Assembly (NCBI GenBank): GCA_964371865.1
Contig: CAYJOR010000009.1
Coordinates: 1 to 64,000, forward strand
Reading direction: 5' to 3'
DNA length: 64,000 nucleotides
Source: CAYJAZ01 sp964371865
GTDB lineage: Bacteria > Desulfobacterota > Desulfovibrionia > Desulfovibrionales > Desulfovibrionaceae
The number at the start of each line of letters is the position of its first letter. The stretch's first letter is position 1. The notes below the pieces were generated by a model that was given only the letters and a program-made list of their open reading frames with translations, had not been told where the DNA came from and made no database searches. Below are positions 53,071-60,137 of the stretch, in pieces. The translations under genes were made by a program, and so were the position numbers.

Positions 53071-53391
53071 ATGAAAATAGCAAAAAATAGCAAAAGAGAT
53101 TGCTTTATAAAAGTGCGAGTTTCAGCAAGTGAAAAAGAAATTCTTGAAAAGAAAGCTGAGGAATGTGGACTTAGCCTTTCTGATTTTTTGAGAGAAAATA
53201 CCCTTTCTTATCGCTTACGAAATAATTCCACGCAAAAAGCAATTCTCACAAATTTGGCAAGATTGGCTTCAAATATCAATCAGATTGCAAGGCAGGTCAA
53301 CATCTATAAAAGCGATGTAAATAAGCTCTCTCTTCTCAAGTGCCTTGTGAATATTGAACAAGAAGTAAAAAGGATTTTATCATGCTTATGA
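53071..53391 (+). CDS. mobC: Mobilisation accessory protein MobC-like
   Basis: A 106-residue protein with an N-terminal ribbon-helix-helix (IKVRVSASEKEILEKKAEECGLSLSDFLRENTL) and the MobC motif LARLASNINQIARQVN. MobC-type proteins bind oriT and help the relaxase. It ends 10 bases inside the relaxase gene, so the two are cotranslated. The ribosome site is poor; the element's oriT-like region lies upstream. Confidence 0.85.
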   Translation: MKIAKNSKRDCFIKVRVSASEKEILEKKAEECGLSLSDFLRENTLSYRLRNNSTQKAILTNLARLASNINQIARQVNIYKSDVNKLSLLKCLVNIEQEVKRILSCL

Positions 53392-54875
53392 AAGTTTTTG
53401 CGCACGGTCAAGGTCGTGGAGAACTTGCTACAGATTACCTCACGGACGAAACTTATGTGAATAGAGACACACGCCCCCCAGTGGTTCACCGTGGTGATTT
53501 GGAACTGACTAAAAAACTTATCAACTCCTTAGAAACAACGTGGAAATACACATCGGGTGTTCTTTCTTGGCATCCCGATGATAAAGTTACACCTCAAAAA
53601 GAAACTGAGCTGATGGACGACTTTGAGAAAATCGCTTTTGCAGGACTTGAGCCTGACCAGTACAACATTTTTTGGGTTCGTCATACACATGCTGACCACC
53701 ACGAAATGCACTTCGTAATTCCAAGAGTTGAACTTTCAACAGGTAAAGCCTTTAATCCTTGCCCTCCTAACTGGGAGAAGGATTTCAATCCCTTATGTGA
53801 ATATCACAATATTAAAGAAAGGTGGGCTAGTCCTTTTGATAAAGAAAATCAAAGAATTTGCACTCCAAGTTCAGCAGATATTAAAATTAACCAATTAAAA
53901 AGATGGGGTATAGAAATCAACAAGGACGAAAGAGATGAAATTCGTGAAGTCCTCATTAATGATACCGTAAAAAGAATTGAAAGCGGACTTATTGAAAATC
54001 GAGAAGATATAATCAAATCTTTTCAAGAGCTTGGTCAAGAATTTGGATTTTCAATCAGTCGAAAAGGCAAAACATATATTTCAATAAACTTACAAGAAAG
54101 CGATAAAAAAATACGCTTTAAAGGAGGAATTTTCCATGAAGATTGGAGTCTTGAAAGAGAAAGCACAGATGAAATTACAAGAAGAGCAAGAAGCGTTACA
54201 GAAAGCCACTCACGAAAGCTTACAAAACTTCAAAACCAGCTTACAGGAATCCATAAAAAACGTAGAAATTACAATAGAGAACGATATAAACAAGCTCAAA
54301 GAGAAGACAAAGATACTCAGTTACTCCACAATAAAAATCTATATAATCAACCTCATTTTTTTCATCGTAATTCTCATAAGCATAGTTATAGCTTCATGGG
54401 GAGTGATTTCAACTATGATGAAGAAAATCGAGAGCTTATACTCAGAAATCGAAACCCTAACCATCGAAAAAGAGAAAATACGCAGTACACTGACAACTAT
54501 GACCGCATACGGGCTAACCCTCCACGAGGACAATCAAGGCAGATTCATAGTCTTTCCGCCAAATCTCCAAGCAGAAATCGGCTGGAAAACAGGAAATCAG
54601 AAATCAATCAAGCTGACAGAGGTAAAATAAATGAGCGAAATACAAGATTATTTACTGCAAGCAACACAAAAAATAGCCACCAAAAAGCAAAATTCTATAA
54701 GAAAACCATCTCATTCTATAAGAAATTTACAGATAAAGGTATTGGCTTTAGAAGAAGAGCAGAAAGACTTAAAAAACTCCTTAGAGATTTTAACGAACTC
54801 CTACGACGAATTGAGAAAAACATTCCTTACGTTGTCAGACACCCTAGAAAAAAATCTACTCTAAGAATGAGGTAA
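53382..54875 (+). CDS. mobA: Relaxase (MobA/MbeA-like)
   Basis: A 497-residue mobilisation relaxase, nicking one strand at oriT and forming the covalent transfer complex. The N-terminal domain has candidate tyrosines in DYLTDETYVNR, and the metal-binding histidine triad motif HTHADHHEMHFV at about 103-114, followed by PRVELSTGKAFNPCPP, typical of MobA/MbeA-like relaxases. Residues beyond about 250 are Arg, Lys, Asn and Gln-rich and likely disordered; this part is also read in another frame by two small genes. The start is either 53382 or the second ATG at 53388; both lie within mobC. It has no fused primase. Length compares well with ColE1 MbeA (517 residues). Confidence 0.85.
   Translation: MLMKVFAHGQGRGELATDYLTDETYVNRDTRPPVVHRGDLELTKKLINSLETTWKYTSGVLSWHPDDKVTPQKETELMDDFEKIAFAGLEPDQYNIFWVRHTHADHHEMHFVIPRVELSTGKAFNPCPPNWEKDFNPLCEYHNIKERWASPFDKENQRICTPSSADIKINQLKRWGIEINKDERDEIREVLINDTVKRIESGLIENREDIIKSFQELGQEFGFSISRKGKTYISINLQESDKKIRFKGGIFHEDWSLERESTDEITRRARSVTESHSRKLTKLQNQLTGIHKKRRNYNRERYKQAQREDKDTQLLHNKNLYNQPHFFHRNSHKHSYSFMGSDFNYDEENRELILRNRNPNHRKRENTQYTDNYDRIRANPPRGQSRQIHSLSAKSPSRNRLENRKSEINQADRGKINERNTRLFTASNTKNSHQKAKFYKKTISFYKKFTDKGIGFRRRAERLKKLLRDFNELLRRIEKNIPYVVRHPRKKSTLRMR
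54136..54630 (+). CDS. Nested MobB/MbeB-like coiled-coil membrane protein
   Basis: A 164-residue gene wholly inside the relaxase gene in another frame. A perfect AGGAGG ribosome site is 9 bases before the ATG, which is strong evidence that it is translated. The protein has a helical Gln/Glu/Lys-rich N-terminus (about 1-65), one transmembrane helix (IIFFIVILISIVIASWGVI type, about 70-92), a second coiled-coil (about 95-120) and a short tail with QAEIGWKTGNQKSIKLTEVK. ColE1-type plasmids have mbeB in exactly this nested position, and it helps relaxase complexes reach the transfer machinery. It is called by position and type, not by close sequence match. Confidence 0.72.
   Translation: MKIGVLKEKAQMKLQEEQEALQKATHESLQNFKTSLQESIKNVEITIENDINKLKEKTKILSYSTIKIYIINLIFFIVILISIVIASWGVISTMMKKIESLYSEIETLTIEKEKIRSTLTTMTAYGLTLHEDNQGRFIVFPPNLQAEIGWKTGNQKSIKLTEVK
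54631..54864 (+). CDS. Nested MobD/MbeD-like coiled-coil protein
   Basis: A 77-residue gene whose ATG follows the stop of the nested MobB-like gene with no gap (TAAATG), with a GAGGTAAA ribosome site. It is also inside the relaxase gene. The protein is all-helical with heptad-like LQIKVLALEEEQKDLKNSLEIL and a Leu-rich C-terminus, as in MbeD. In ColE1, MbeD is a small protein nested in mbeA that aids entry or transfer. The call is by position and coiled-coil character. Confidence 0.65.
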   Translation: MSEIQDYLLQATQKIATKKQNSIRKPSHSIRNLQIKVLALEEEQKDLKNSLEILTNSYDELRKTFLTLSDTLEKNLL

Positions 54876-54881
54876 TATATT

Positions 54882-55136
54882 CTATTTGCAGAGGTGAGGG
54901 TGTGTCTCTTCTTTTGTAGAAGTAAGAGATAAATCCTCATCCTCAACGTACTGCGCTATATCTTCAAGCTTACAATCCAATACTTTACACAATTTATTCA
55001 ATGTCTTTGTTTCAATATTTTCATTAGCTTTTAGTCGACGTATAGTTTTACTGTCTATACCGCATTTTTCTCTAAGCGTGTATGTAGACATACCTTTTTT
55101 TTCTAGTTCATCCCACAGACTATCAAAAATTATCAT
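54882..55136 (-). CDS. Small Cro/CI-type HTH regulator
   Basis: An 84-residue HTH protein: LWDELEKKGMSTYTLREKCGIDSKTIRRLKANENIETKTLNKLCKVLDCKLEDIAQYV, the XRE/HTH_26 pattern. A 20-residue acidic tail follows. The start has a GTAGGAGA ribosome site. It faces away from the membrane protein gene at 55243, with palindromic operator sequences in between, so it probably represses itself and that gene. Its stop lies 6 bases beyond the relaxase stop, convergently. Confidence 0.85.
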   Translation of the reverse strand: MIIFDSLWDELEKKGMSTYTLREKCGIDSKTIRRLKANENIETKTLNKLCKVLDCKLEDIAQYVEDEDLSLTSTKEETHPHLCK

Positions 55137-55151
55137 CTTTCATTCTCCTAC

Positions 55152-55210
55152 TTGACAATATAGGAGTATGGGGATTATAAGGCTTTTAGATAAGGGGATA
55201 TAATCCCCAT
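55152..55210. promoter_or_regulatory. Divergent promoter/operator with GGGGATATAATCCCC palindromes
   Basis: ATGGGGATTATA at 55169-55180 and its complement TATAATCCCCAT at 55199-55210 form a long inverted repeat. GGGGAT-ATA-ATCCCC at 55194-55208 is a local palindrome. On the plus strand TTGACA (55152) lies 18 bases before TATAAG, overlapping the first half site, which suits repression by the adjacent Cro/CI-type protein. Confidence 0.72.
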
Positions 55211-55242
55211 ATATTATAAATGTCTAACCAAGGATAGGAAAA

Positions 55243-55902
55243 ATGGTTCATATTATTTTTTGTTTAATCACTGTTGTACTACTTTTTATTTGGCATAAAA
55301 AATTTCAAATGCCGAGTGAATACATTCTTATCAAAGGAGAAATAGAAACATACCAAAGCTCATCTGAGTTTTATGCAAGAAAGCGACTGATCGAATATAT
55401 AGATATTTTTTCACTATCAAAAGCAAAAAAAGTTGTATTCAGAACTGTAGACGGCAAACGTATTGCATTTAACGCTATTTATTATAAAAATGCATTATGG
55501 CGTCAACTTGGTAACTACCACCCTAATAGTTTAGTTGGAAATTTTTGTCTGATGAAACAGCATGGGAAAGTCTATTTTTTTGCTTTTGGAAATGATAGTC
55601 AGTCAGTTGTAGCGTCGAGTGACTTATACTTTCCTCTATCTACAATGGGTAAAATTTCGCTTGCTATCCGCTTCTTTTTTGGAGTTCTAATTTTTTATTC
55701 ATTAATATCACCAATAGGATTTCTTCTTTCACTACCTTTTCAGCGTGAAAGTTACGTGATAATCGACGCATTTTTTTCTACTTCTTTTGTTGTCTATGGA
55801 TACTTTATATATTTCAATATCTTTTCAAAATATCCTAAAGAAATCTATAAAAAACAAATTGAGCTTATTAAACAAGCAGGAATGGCTGAGCCATTAATAT
55901 AA
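55243..55902 (+). CDS. Unknown membrane protein (219 residues)
   Basis: Not recognised. An N-terminal hydrophobic helix (HIIFCLITVVLLFIW), a soluble segment of about 25-140 and two more membrane helices at about 150-175 (RFFFGVLIFYSLISPIGFLLSLPF) and 180-205 (FFSTSFVVYGYFIYFNIF) are visible. AAGGATAGG ribosome site. Divergent from the small regulator and probably repressed by it. Could be an entry-exclusion, toxin or small cargo membrane protein, but nothing decisive. Confidence 0.7.
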   Translation: MVHIIFCLITVVLLFIWHKKFQMPSEYILIKGEIETYQSSSEFYARKRLIEYIDIFSLSKAKKVVFRTVDGKRIAFNAIYYKNALWRQLGNYHPNSLVGNFCLMKQHGKVYFFAFGNDSQSVVASSDLYFPLSTMGKISLAIRFFFGVLIFYSLISPIGFLLSLPFQRESYVIIDAFFSTSFVVYGYFIYFNIFSKYPKEIYKKQIELIKQAGMAEPLI

Positions 55903-55933
55903 GAGTTGTATTCTTACTATATAATCGCAAAAT

Positions 55934-55970
55934 AAAAGAGCCTATCTGAAATTTTCAAATAGGCTCTTTT
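55934..55970. terminator. Bidirectional terminator
   Basis: AAAAGAGCCTAT pairs with ATAGGCTCTTTT with a further TGAA/TTCA pairing, between convergent genes. Confidence 0.86.
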
Positions 55971-55983
55971 GTTTTATATCTGT

Positions 55984-57834
55984 CTAAAGTTCATCATTAT
56001 AAAGCCATTCTTCACCATACTTTTCAATGACTAACGAGAAATCATAGCCATCTGCCATCATCTCCTGTAAGTGTGTAGCACCATAAACTGTTTTTGTTAT
56101 TTTCGCAATGCCTGGGGCTATTGGAATCTTTTTAGAGCACTTACTTTCTTTTTCAAAATCTCCTCTACGATAAGCTTTATTCATACAAGTAATGTTTGCT
56201 AAACGTTCTTCTCTGGTCATTTCAAGAGTATTTTTTACACTATATATAGGTATAGTTTTCCTCATTTTTATTAGACGCTTACGTGAAATAATTTCTTTAA
56301 GAATTCGTTCAAATGAGGAATACTGCTCTTTAATATTCTCCACTTCGTCTAAAAGAGCGTCAACTATGGGCAGAGTCTTTATCGCTTTTGTATTAATCGA
56401 TAAAACAGATGTTCCGCTTGCTTTGCTCTTGATAAGTTCTTGTATATCAGCTTGTTGTAGATAATTGAATAAGTAGAGAGGGTCAATGTTTTTCGCTCGA
56501 ATAATGACAAACGAATTCCCCGGTATTACAGGGAGTTTAAACGATGAATTGTCATGATAACCATTTATTTGGCTAAGCTTTAGAATTTCTTCATTTTCTT
56601 CATTTACAGAACTTTTGAAAATCCCTACAGTTCCAATAGTTGCTTTGCTCCCTTTAAAAGCAAGTACAATATCAAAATCTTGTAAAATAAACTGAGCAAA
56701 TTTTGCGGAAAAATTATCGACTCTTACAAAATCAGCATCGTCACTTAGATAAAAACCTGTAAGATTATCAATATCTTTGAGTGTAACTTCTCGAAATAAG
56801 TTTTCTCCGTACTTTTCGAAATCTTCCTGAGATTTACATTCAGCGGTCACATTTACGCGCACGTCCTGACAACGCAAAACCTCTGCATAATCACTCAAAG
56901 GTCTGTAGTCTTTGTTTATAGGTGTTTTATTTTGTGCAATATAATAACTAGGCGCAAGCCTTTGACTTACTTCACTTAATAATTCAGAATTTGAAAGCTC
57001 TAAATAAACATTTTCATCTTGTTCACGTATCAGTTTATTGATTTGATATTGAGAGATGTTCGAGAGCTGGTGTAGGTCTATTAGTTTGATATTATTACTG
57101 TTTAAATTGTTTAGAATAAGCAATGCAGGATAATCTTTATTTCCTTCTCGAGTTGGTTGAGCTAATTGAAAAACGCTGTCTATACGATTTTCTGAAAGTA
57201 AGTCTTTTCTAATTGATTGATATTCTTCATTACTTAAGAAGTTCCACGATGTATAAATCAAGCTTGTATGAAAATTTTTCATAATTTCAAAGATTTCTTT
57301 ATCAGCAGAATTTTGCATATACTGAGCAAGAGCGATATGATTTTCTTTTATAATTTCAGTATCTTCAAAGCTCCATTTAATGGAGTCTGACTTCTCTAAG
57401 TATTTTTTTATGACTTGAATAAGGCTATCGTCAATATTCTTAAAGTGGACTTCCTCGATTTTACTTTCAAGCAAAAGAAGAAGAGGTAACAGCTCAATAT
57501 TATTCAAATAAACATTTGAAATAGAAGATGTTTTAACCTGATTATAAAGCGTTGATGCAAGAAATACACAAAGCGATGGCGCAGGAAAAAAGTTTTTGTA
57601 GCGCACACGTAGAGTCATTAAAATATAAAATAGATTTAGCTCCTTAGAGAACTTTATATTTGTATTGACAAAATGCTTTTGAATTTCTTCAATATAAAAG
57701 TCTGCTTTTTCATTATATTTTTTTAGAAAATGACAAAGAGCCTCAACAAGTGAAGCAGAACTCGGCAAAGAGTCAAAAACTTCTTTTGTTATGACCCTAT
57801 AATCTTTTAAAAATTCTCTATCGTAATATATCAT
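55984..57834 (-). CDS. Degenerate HsdM-like / HsdS-like fusion
   Basis: A 616-residue protein resembling a type I methylase joined to a specificity domain. Residues about 90-280 follow the HsdM C-terminal lobe, with SWNFLSNEEYQSIRKDLLSENRIDSVFQL and then PALLILNNLNSNNIKLIDL. But no SAM-binding (FxGxG) nor NPPY/DPPF motif is found, so methyl transfer is unlikely. From about 300 the type I specificity (HsdS) pattern begins: PLSDYAEVLR, VTLKDIDNLTGFYL, DIVLAFKGSKATIGTVGIF, then NSFVIIRAKNIDPLYLFNYL and SKASGTSVLSINTKAIKTLPI. A TRD and spacer helices (about 480-530) are present. The last 80 residues are unrelated to HsdS. Likely a DNA-recognition subunit of an unidentified system, with no restriction partner next to it. 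Confidence 0.7.
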   Translation of the reverse strand: MIYYDREFLKDYRVITKEVFDSLPSSASLVEALCHFLKKYNEKADFYIEEIQKHFVNTNIKFSKELNLFYILMTLRVRYKNFFPAPSLCVFLASTLYNQVKTSSISNVYLNNIELLPLLLLLESKIEEVHFKNIDDSLIQVIKKYLEKSDSIKWSFEDTEIIKENHIALAQYMQNSADKEIFEIMKNFHTSLIYTSWNFLSNEEYQSIRKDLLSENRIDSVFQLAQPTREGNKDYPALLILNNLNSNNIKLIDLHQLSNISQYQINKLIREQDENVYLELSNSELLSEVSQRLAPSYYIAQNKTPINKDYRPLSDYAEVLRCQDVRVNVTAECKSQEDFEKYGENLFREVTLKDIDNLTGFYLSDDADFVRVDNFSAKFAQFILQDFDIVLAFKGSKATIGTVGIFKSSVNEENEEILKLSQINGYHDNSSFKLPVIPGNSFVIIRAKNIDPLYLFNYLQQADIQELIKSKASGTSVLSINTKAIKTLPIVDALLDEVENIKEQYSSFERILKEIISRKRLIKMRKTIPIYSVKNTLEMTREERLANITCMNKAYRRGDFEKESKCSKKIPIAPGIAKITKTVYGATHLQEMMADGYDFSLVIEKYGEEWLYNDEL

Positions 57835-57862
57835 ACTCTTAATTTACCCTCTTAATTTTCTC

Positions 57863-57891
57863 TTGACAAGAAAAAGATTTTTTCTTATTTA
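57863..57891 (+). promoter_or_regulatory. Candidate promoter of the 57978 gene
   Basis: TTGACA and TATTTA are separated by 17 bases, about 85 bases before 57978. The palindrome AAGAAAAAGATTTTTTCTT overlaps it. Confidence 0.45.
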
Positions 57892-57977
57892 TAAAAAAAG
57901 ACAATCACTACCTAATATTTTTTTAGGGTATTTGATTCTCTTTGTCAAGTTTTGAAGTAATATTTAAGGAGAAAAAT

Positions 57978-58289
57978 ATGGCAATAGATAGCAACATGGG
58001 TGATTTGCAGATAGTTCATCAAATTCTACCATCTGAAGCAATGGATATGATAGAGCAACACCTCAGCATCTCTCATTTTTCAATACTAGCTCGTTGGGCG
58101 ATAAATAGTCCTGAAAAACTAATGCAATTATATCAAGATGATATAATAATTTTACTAGAAAGAGTACGCAGTCAAGCAACAGCAGAACATGAGGCAATTT
58201 ACTCGGAAAGAGGTGATGACCTACTAGATATGGGCTATTCTGAGTGGGAGGTGCTAAGTTTAATGGGAGTAAATAGTGAACTTTCGTAA
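57978..58289 (+). CDS. Unknown 103-residue protein
   Basis: Not recognised. The start after TAAGGAGAAA at 57978 is preferred over an upstream TTG. The protein is helical and acidic, with no cysteine and no membrane segment; it contains IEQHLSISHFSILARWAINSPEKLMQLY and ends DMGYSEWEVLSLMGVNSELS. The three small genes 57978, 58351 and 58684 are close together and in one direction, so they may form a toxin-antitoxin-like cluster. Confidence 0.62.
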   Translation: MAIDSNMGDLQIVHQILPSEAMDMIEQHLSISHFSILARWAINSPEKLMQLYQDDIIILLERVRSQATAEHEAIYSERGDDLLDMGYSEWEVLSLMGVNSELS

Positions 58290-58350
58290 ACTTACTATTT
58301 GAAACTGCGTTATTAAGCAATTACAGTGCAATATGAAATAGGAATCCTAT

Positions 58351-58659
58351 ATGCGACCATCAGAAATTTTAAAAGAAAAAACACCTGAAATTATTGCGGT
58401 TATGAAAGACAATGAATACTTCTGTAATCTCAGAGTTTTTGGTTCAGTAGCAAATGGAAGTGACACAGAAGAGAGTGACATTGATTTTTTGGTAGATATC
58501 AAACAACAATGCACTTATTTTCCACAATTTCAACTTGAACGAGAGTTAGAAAAAATTTTAGGAGTAAAGGTTGATTTAGTTGTTGAAGCAGAGTTGAATC
58601 CTTTAGTCCGTAGAACAATAAAGAACATCTTGTCGATTAGCGATTTAGTTTTGAAATAG
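58351..58659 (+). CDS. Minimal nucleotidyltransferase (MNT, MntA-like)
   Basis: A 102-residue MNT-fold protein with the core motif FGSVANGSDTEESDIDFLVD (GS-x-A-x-G-x-x-x-x-x-S-D-x-D) at about 30-50, the hallmark of pol-beta-type minimal nucleotidyltransferases. In MNT-HEPN modules such a protein adenylylates the HEPN toxin and acts as antitoxin. The usual HEPN partner (RX4-6H motif) is not adjacent: neither the 103-residue nor the 92-residue neighbour shows it. An AGGAAT ribosome site precedes it. Confidence 0.8.
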   Translation: MRPSEILKEKTPEIIAVMKDNEYFCNLRVFGSVANGSDTEESDIDFLVDIKQQCTYFPQFQLERELEKILGVKVDLVVEAELNPLVRRTIKNILSISDLVLK

Positions 58660-58683
58660 TCTATAGGTGGTTACAAAGTTGCG

Positions 58684-58962
58684 ATGAAACATAATTTAAC
58701 GCTTGAAGATTTGAGTATAGAGGGCTGGATTGCTTTTTCACAGGCATACAATAAAGCTGAAGAAGAAAGTTTTGAAAAAGCAAAAAGAATATATTCTACG
58801 CTCAAACAGTCCAAACAAGTCTCTGAGAGAAGAATTCAGACTTCTACTCCTGCTGAAATTGAAGCAAGTAGGACAAGAGGTTTTATCTTTTACTCAGACC
58901 CTCCAATCGAAATAGCCGACGAAGATTTAGATGAGTTTGAGTGGCTAAAAATGTTGAAATAG
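58684..58962 (+). CDS. Unknown 92-residue protein
   Basis: Not recognised. It begins 24 bases after the MNT gene and ends in DEDLDEFEWLKMLK. The centre has KAKRIYSTLKQSKQVSERRIQTSTPAEIEASRTRG, and no RX4-6H motif. It may be an unrelated partner or a replacement of the HEPN gene. The poor ribosome site suggests coupling to the preceding gene. Confidence 0.6.
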   Translation: MKHNLTLEDLSIEGWIAFSQAYNKAEEESFEKAKRIYSTLKQSKQVSERRIQTSTPAEIEASRTRGFIFYSDPPIEIADEDLDEFEWLKMLK

Positions 58963-58999
58963 CCTTCTAAGAAATTTATATAGCGTTATTTTCGCCTAT

Positions 59000-59078
59000 G
59001 CGTCTATTTAGAGTTTAAGAGTTTATTTGGAGTAAGGTCAAATAATTCAAATCAAACCCTAAATAGACGCTTTTTTAT
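59000..59078 (+). terminator. Long-stem terminator after the MNT cluster
   Basis: GCGTCTATTTAG at 59000-59011 pairs exactly with CTAAATAGACGC at 59059-59070 across a loop of 47 bases, with a further GTTT/AAAC pairing. T run follows. Confidence 0.75.
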
Positions 59079-59097
59079 GTGATTTTATCAGTCTAAA

Positions 59098-59111
59098 TAG
59101 GGTATACCCTA
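59098..59111. promoter_or_regulatory. Perfect 14-bp palindrome TAGGGTATACCCTA
   Basis: It lies 16 bases beyond the stop of the MBL gene (minus strand) and after the MNT-cluster terminator. Flanking GTCTAAA and AGTGGAC extend it loosely. Function unknown; could be an operator or a recombination site. Confidence 0.5.
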
Positions 59112-59126
59112 AGTGGACACAAACTT

Positions 59127-60128
59127 TTATAACACAATAGAATTATAGTGGGCTGTTTTATCAGCAAAAAATGTTTTAAAACTACCACATTGTTCTTCTT
59201 CAATAGAAAATAAGTCTTTATAGTAATCTTTGTCAAAATTAAAATAGAAATTTGTACTTAAATTTGATTTACCTACATTATTGTATACAATTTTAGCAAG
59301 CGACTCCTTGGATAGATTATTTCCATTTGAACTGATTAAATAATTCCCACAACTTATTAGATTACGAAATGCTTTAGAAATGTTGTAACGACTTCCATGA
59401 TGTGCAAGTTTTACTAAATCTATCTGTAGTGGATTATTTTCTGTATAGCCCATTTTAGTTAGCTTCTGAACAATAACACTTGAAACAGAGTCTCCTAGAA
59501 ATAGTAAGCTTCGATTTTCATAGTCAAATAAAAAAGCAATACTTGCTGAATTAGTCACAGAAGTATCTTCAATATCAGGATTGCTGGATAGTTCTTCAAG
59601 TGAAAGGTGCCAATCTTTAGCTTTTCCAGATATCAAATCTGAATTATAATCTTTCCATTTTCTATTACAGCTTTCAAGCGCTTGGATACTTGGAGAGAGA
59701 ACGGTTATTTTACTACCATTTAGCAAAAGAGGTTCAACCTCATTATGTAACTTTGGGATGATTTTTATATTATGTTTTTTGAAAAAGTTTTGTGCAGTAT
59801 TTCCTTCTTTGAAACTTATGCTATCTGTTTGATTTAATTGCGGTAGTGAGTCAGGTGTATTTATCCAAACTTCCTTAATAAGACTTGTGTAATGTGTGTT
59901 ATTATACAACCCTTTTAGTCCACTAATATGATCTGAATCTGTATGAGTTATTATGAGAGTATCAATAACTTCTTTATTTTTGATACATTCTTCAAATATA
60001 GATCTAAGAGAAGTTTTATAACACGCTAACATTCCGACATCTATAACAATATTAGTTTTTATATCTTTACCAAATCTAAGCCAAATACAATCGCCACTAC
60101 ATGCTTGAAAAGCTTTTACTTCTATCAC
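59127..60128 (-). CDS. ComEC-like MBL-fold hydrolase, partner of the STAND protein
   Basis: A 333-residue MBL-fold protein with GTG start; its GGGAGG ribosome site overlaps the STAND stop codon. The metal motif THTDSDH is at residues 61-67 (H62, D64, D66, H67), as in ComEC-type MBL proteins; LLFLGDS and LVKLAHHGSRYN follow at about 215 and 255. There is no membrane segment and no signal peptide, so it is a soluble domain. It is 9 bases after the STAND-like gene and cotranslated with it. In type 1 AVAST loci an MBL-fold protein accompanies a STAND protein; here the pair probably forms a similar antiphage unit. The neighbourhood beyond the edge is unseen. Confidence 0.8.
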   Translation of the reverse strand: MIEVKAFQACSGDCIWLRFGKDIKTNIVIDVGMLACYKTSLRSIFEECIKNKEVIDTLIITHTDSDHISGLKGLYNNTHYTSLIKEVWINTPDSLPQLNQTDSISFKEGNTAQNFFKKHNIKIIPKLHNEVEPLLLNGSKITVLSPSIQALESCNRKWKDYNSDLISGKAKDWHLSLEELSSNPDIEDTSVTNSASIAFLFDYENRSLLFLGDSVSSVIVQKLTKMGYTENNPLQIDLVKLAHHGSRYNISKAFRNLISCGNYLISSNGNNLSKESLAKIVYNNVGKSNLSTNFYFNFDKDYYKDLFSIEEEQCGSFKTFFADKTAHYNSIVL

Positions 60129-60137
60129 GATGCCTCC

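Noticed and set aside
58684..58962. HEPN toxin partner of the MNT gene
   Set aside because: No RX4-6H motif is present in this protein, so the call was not made.
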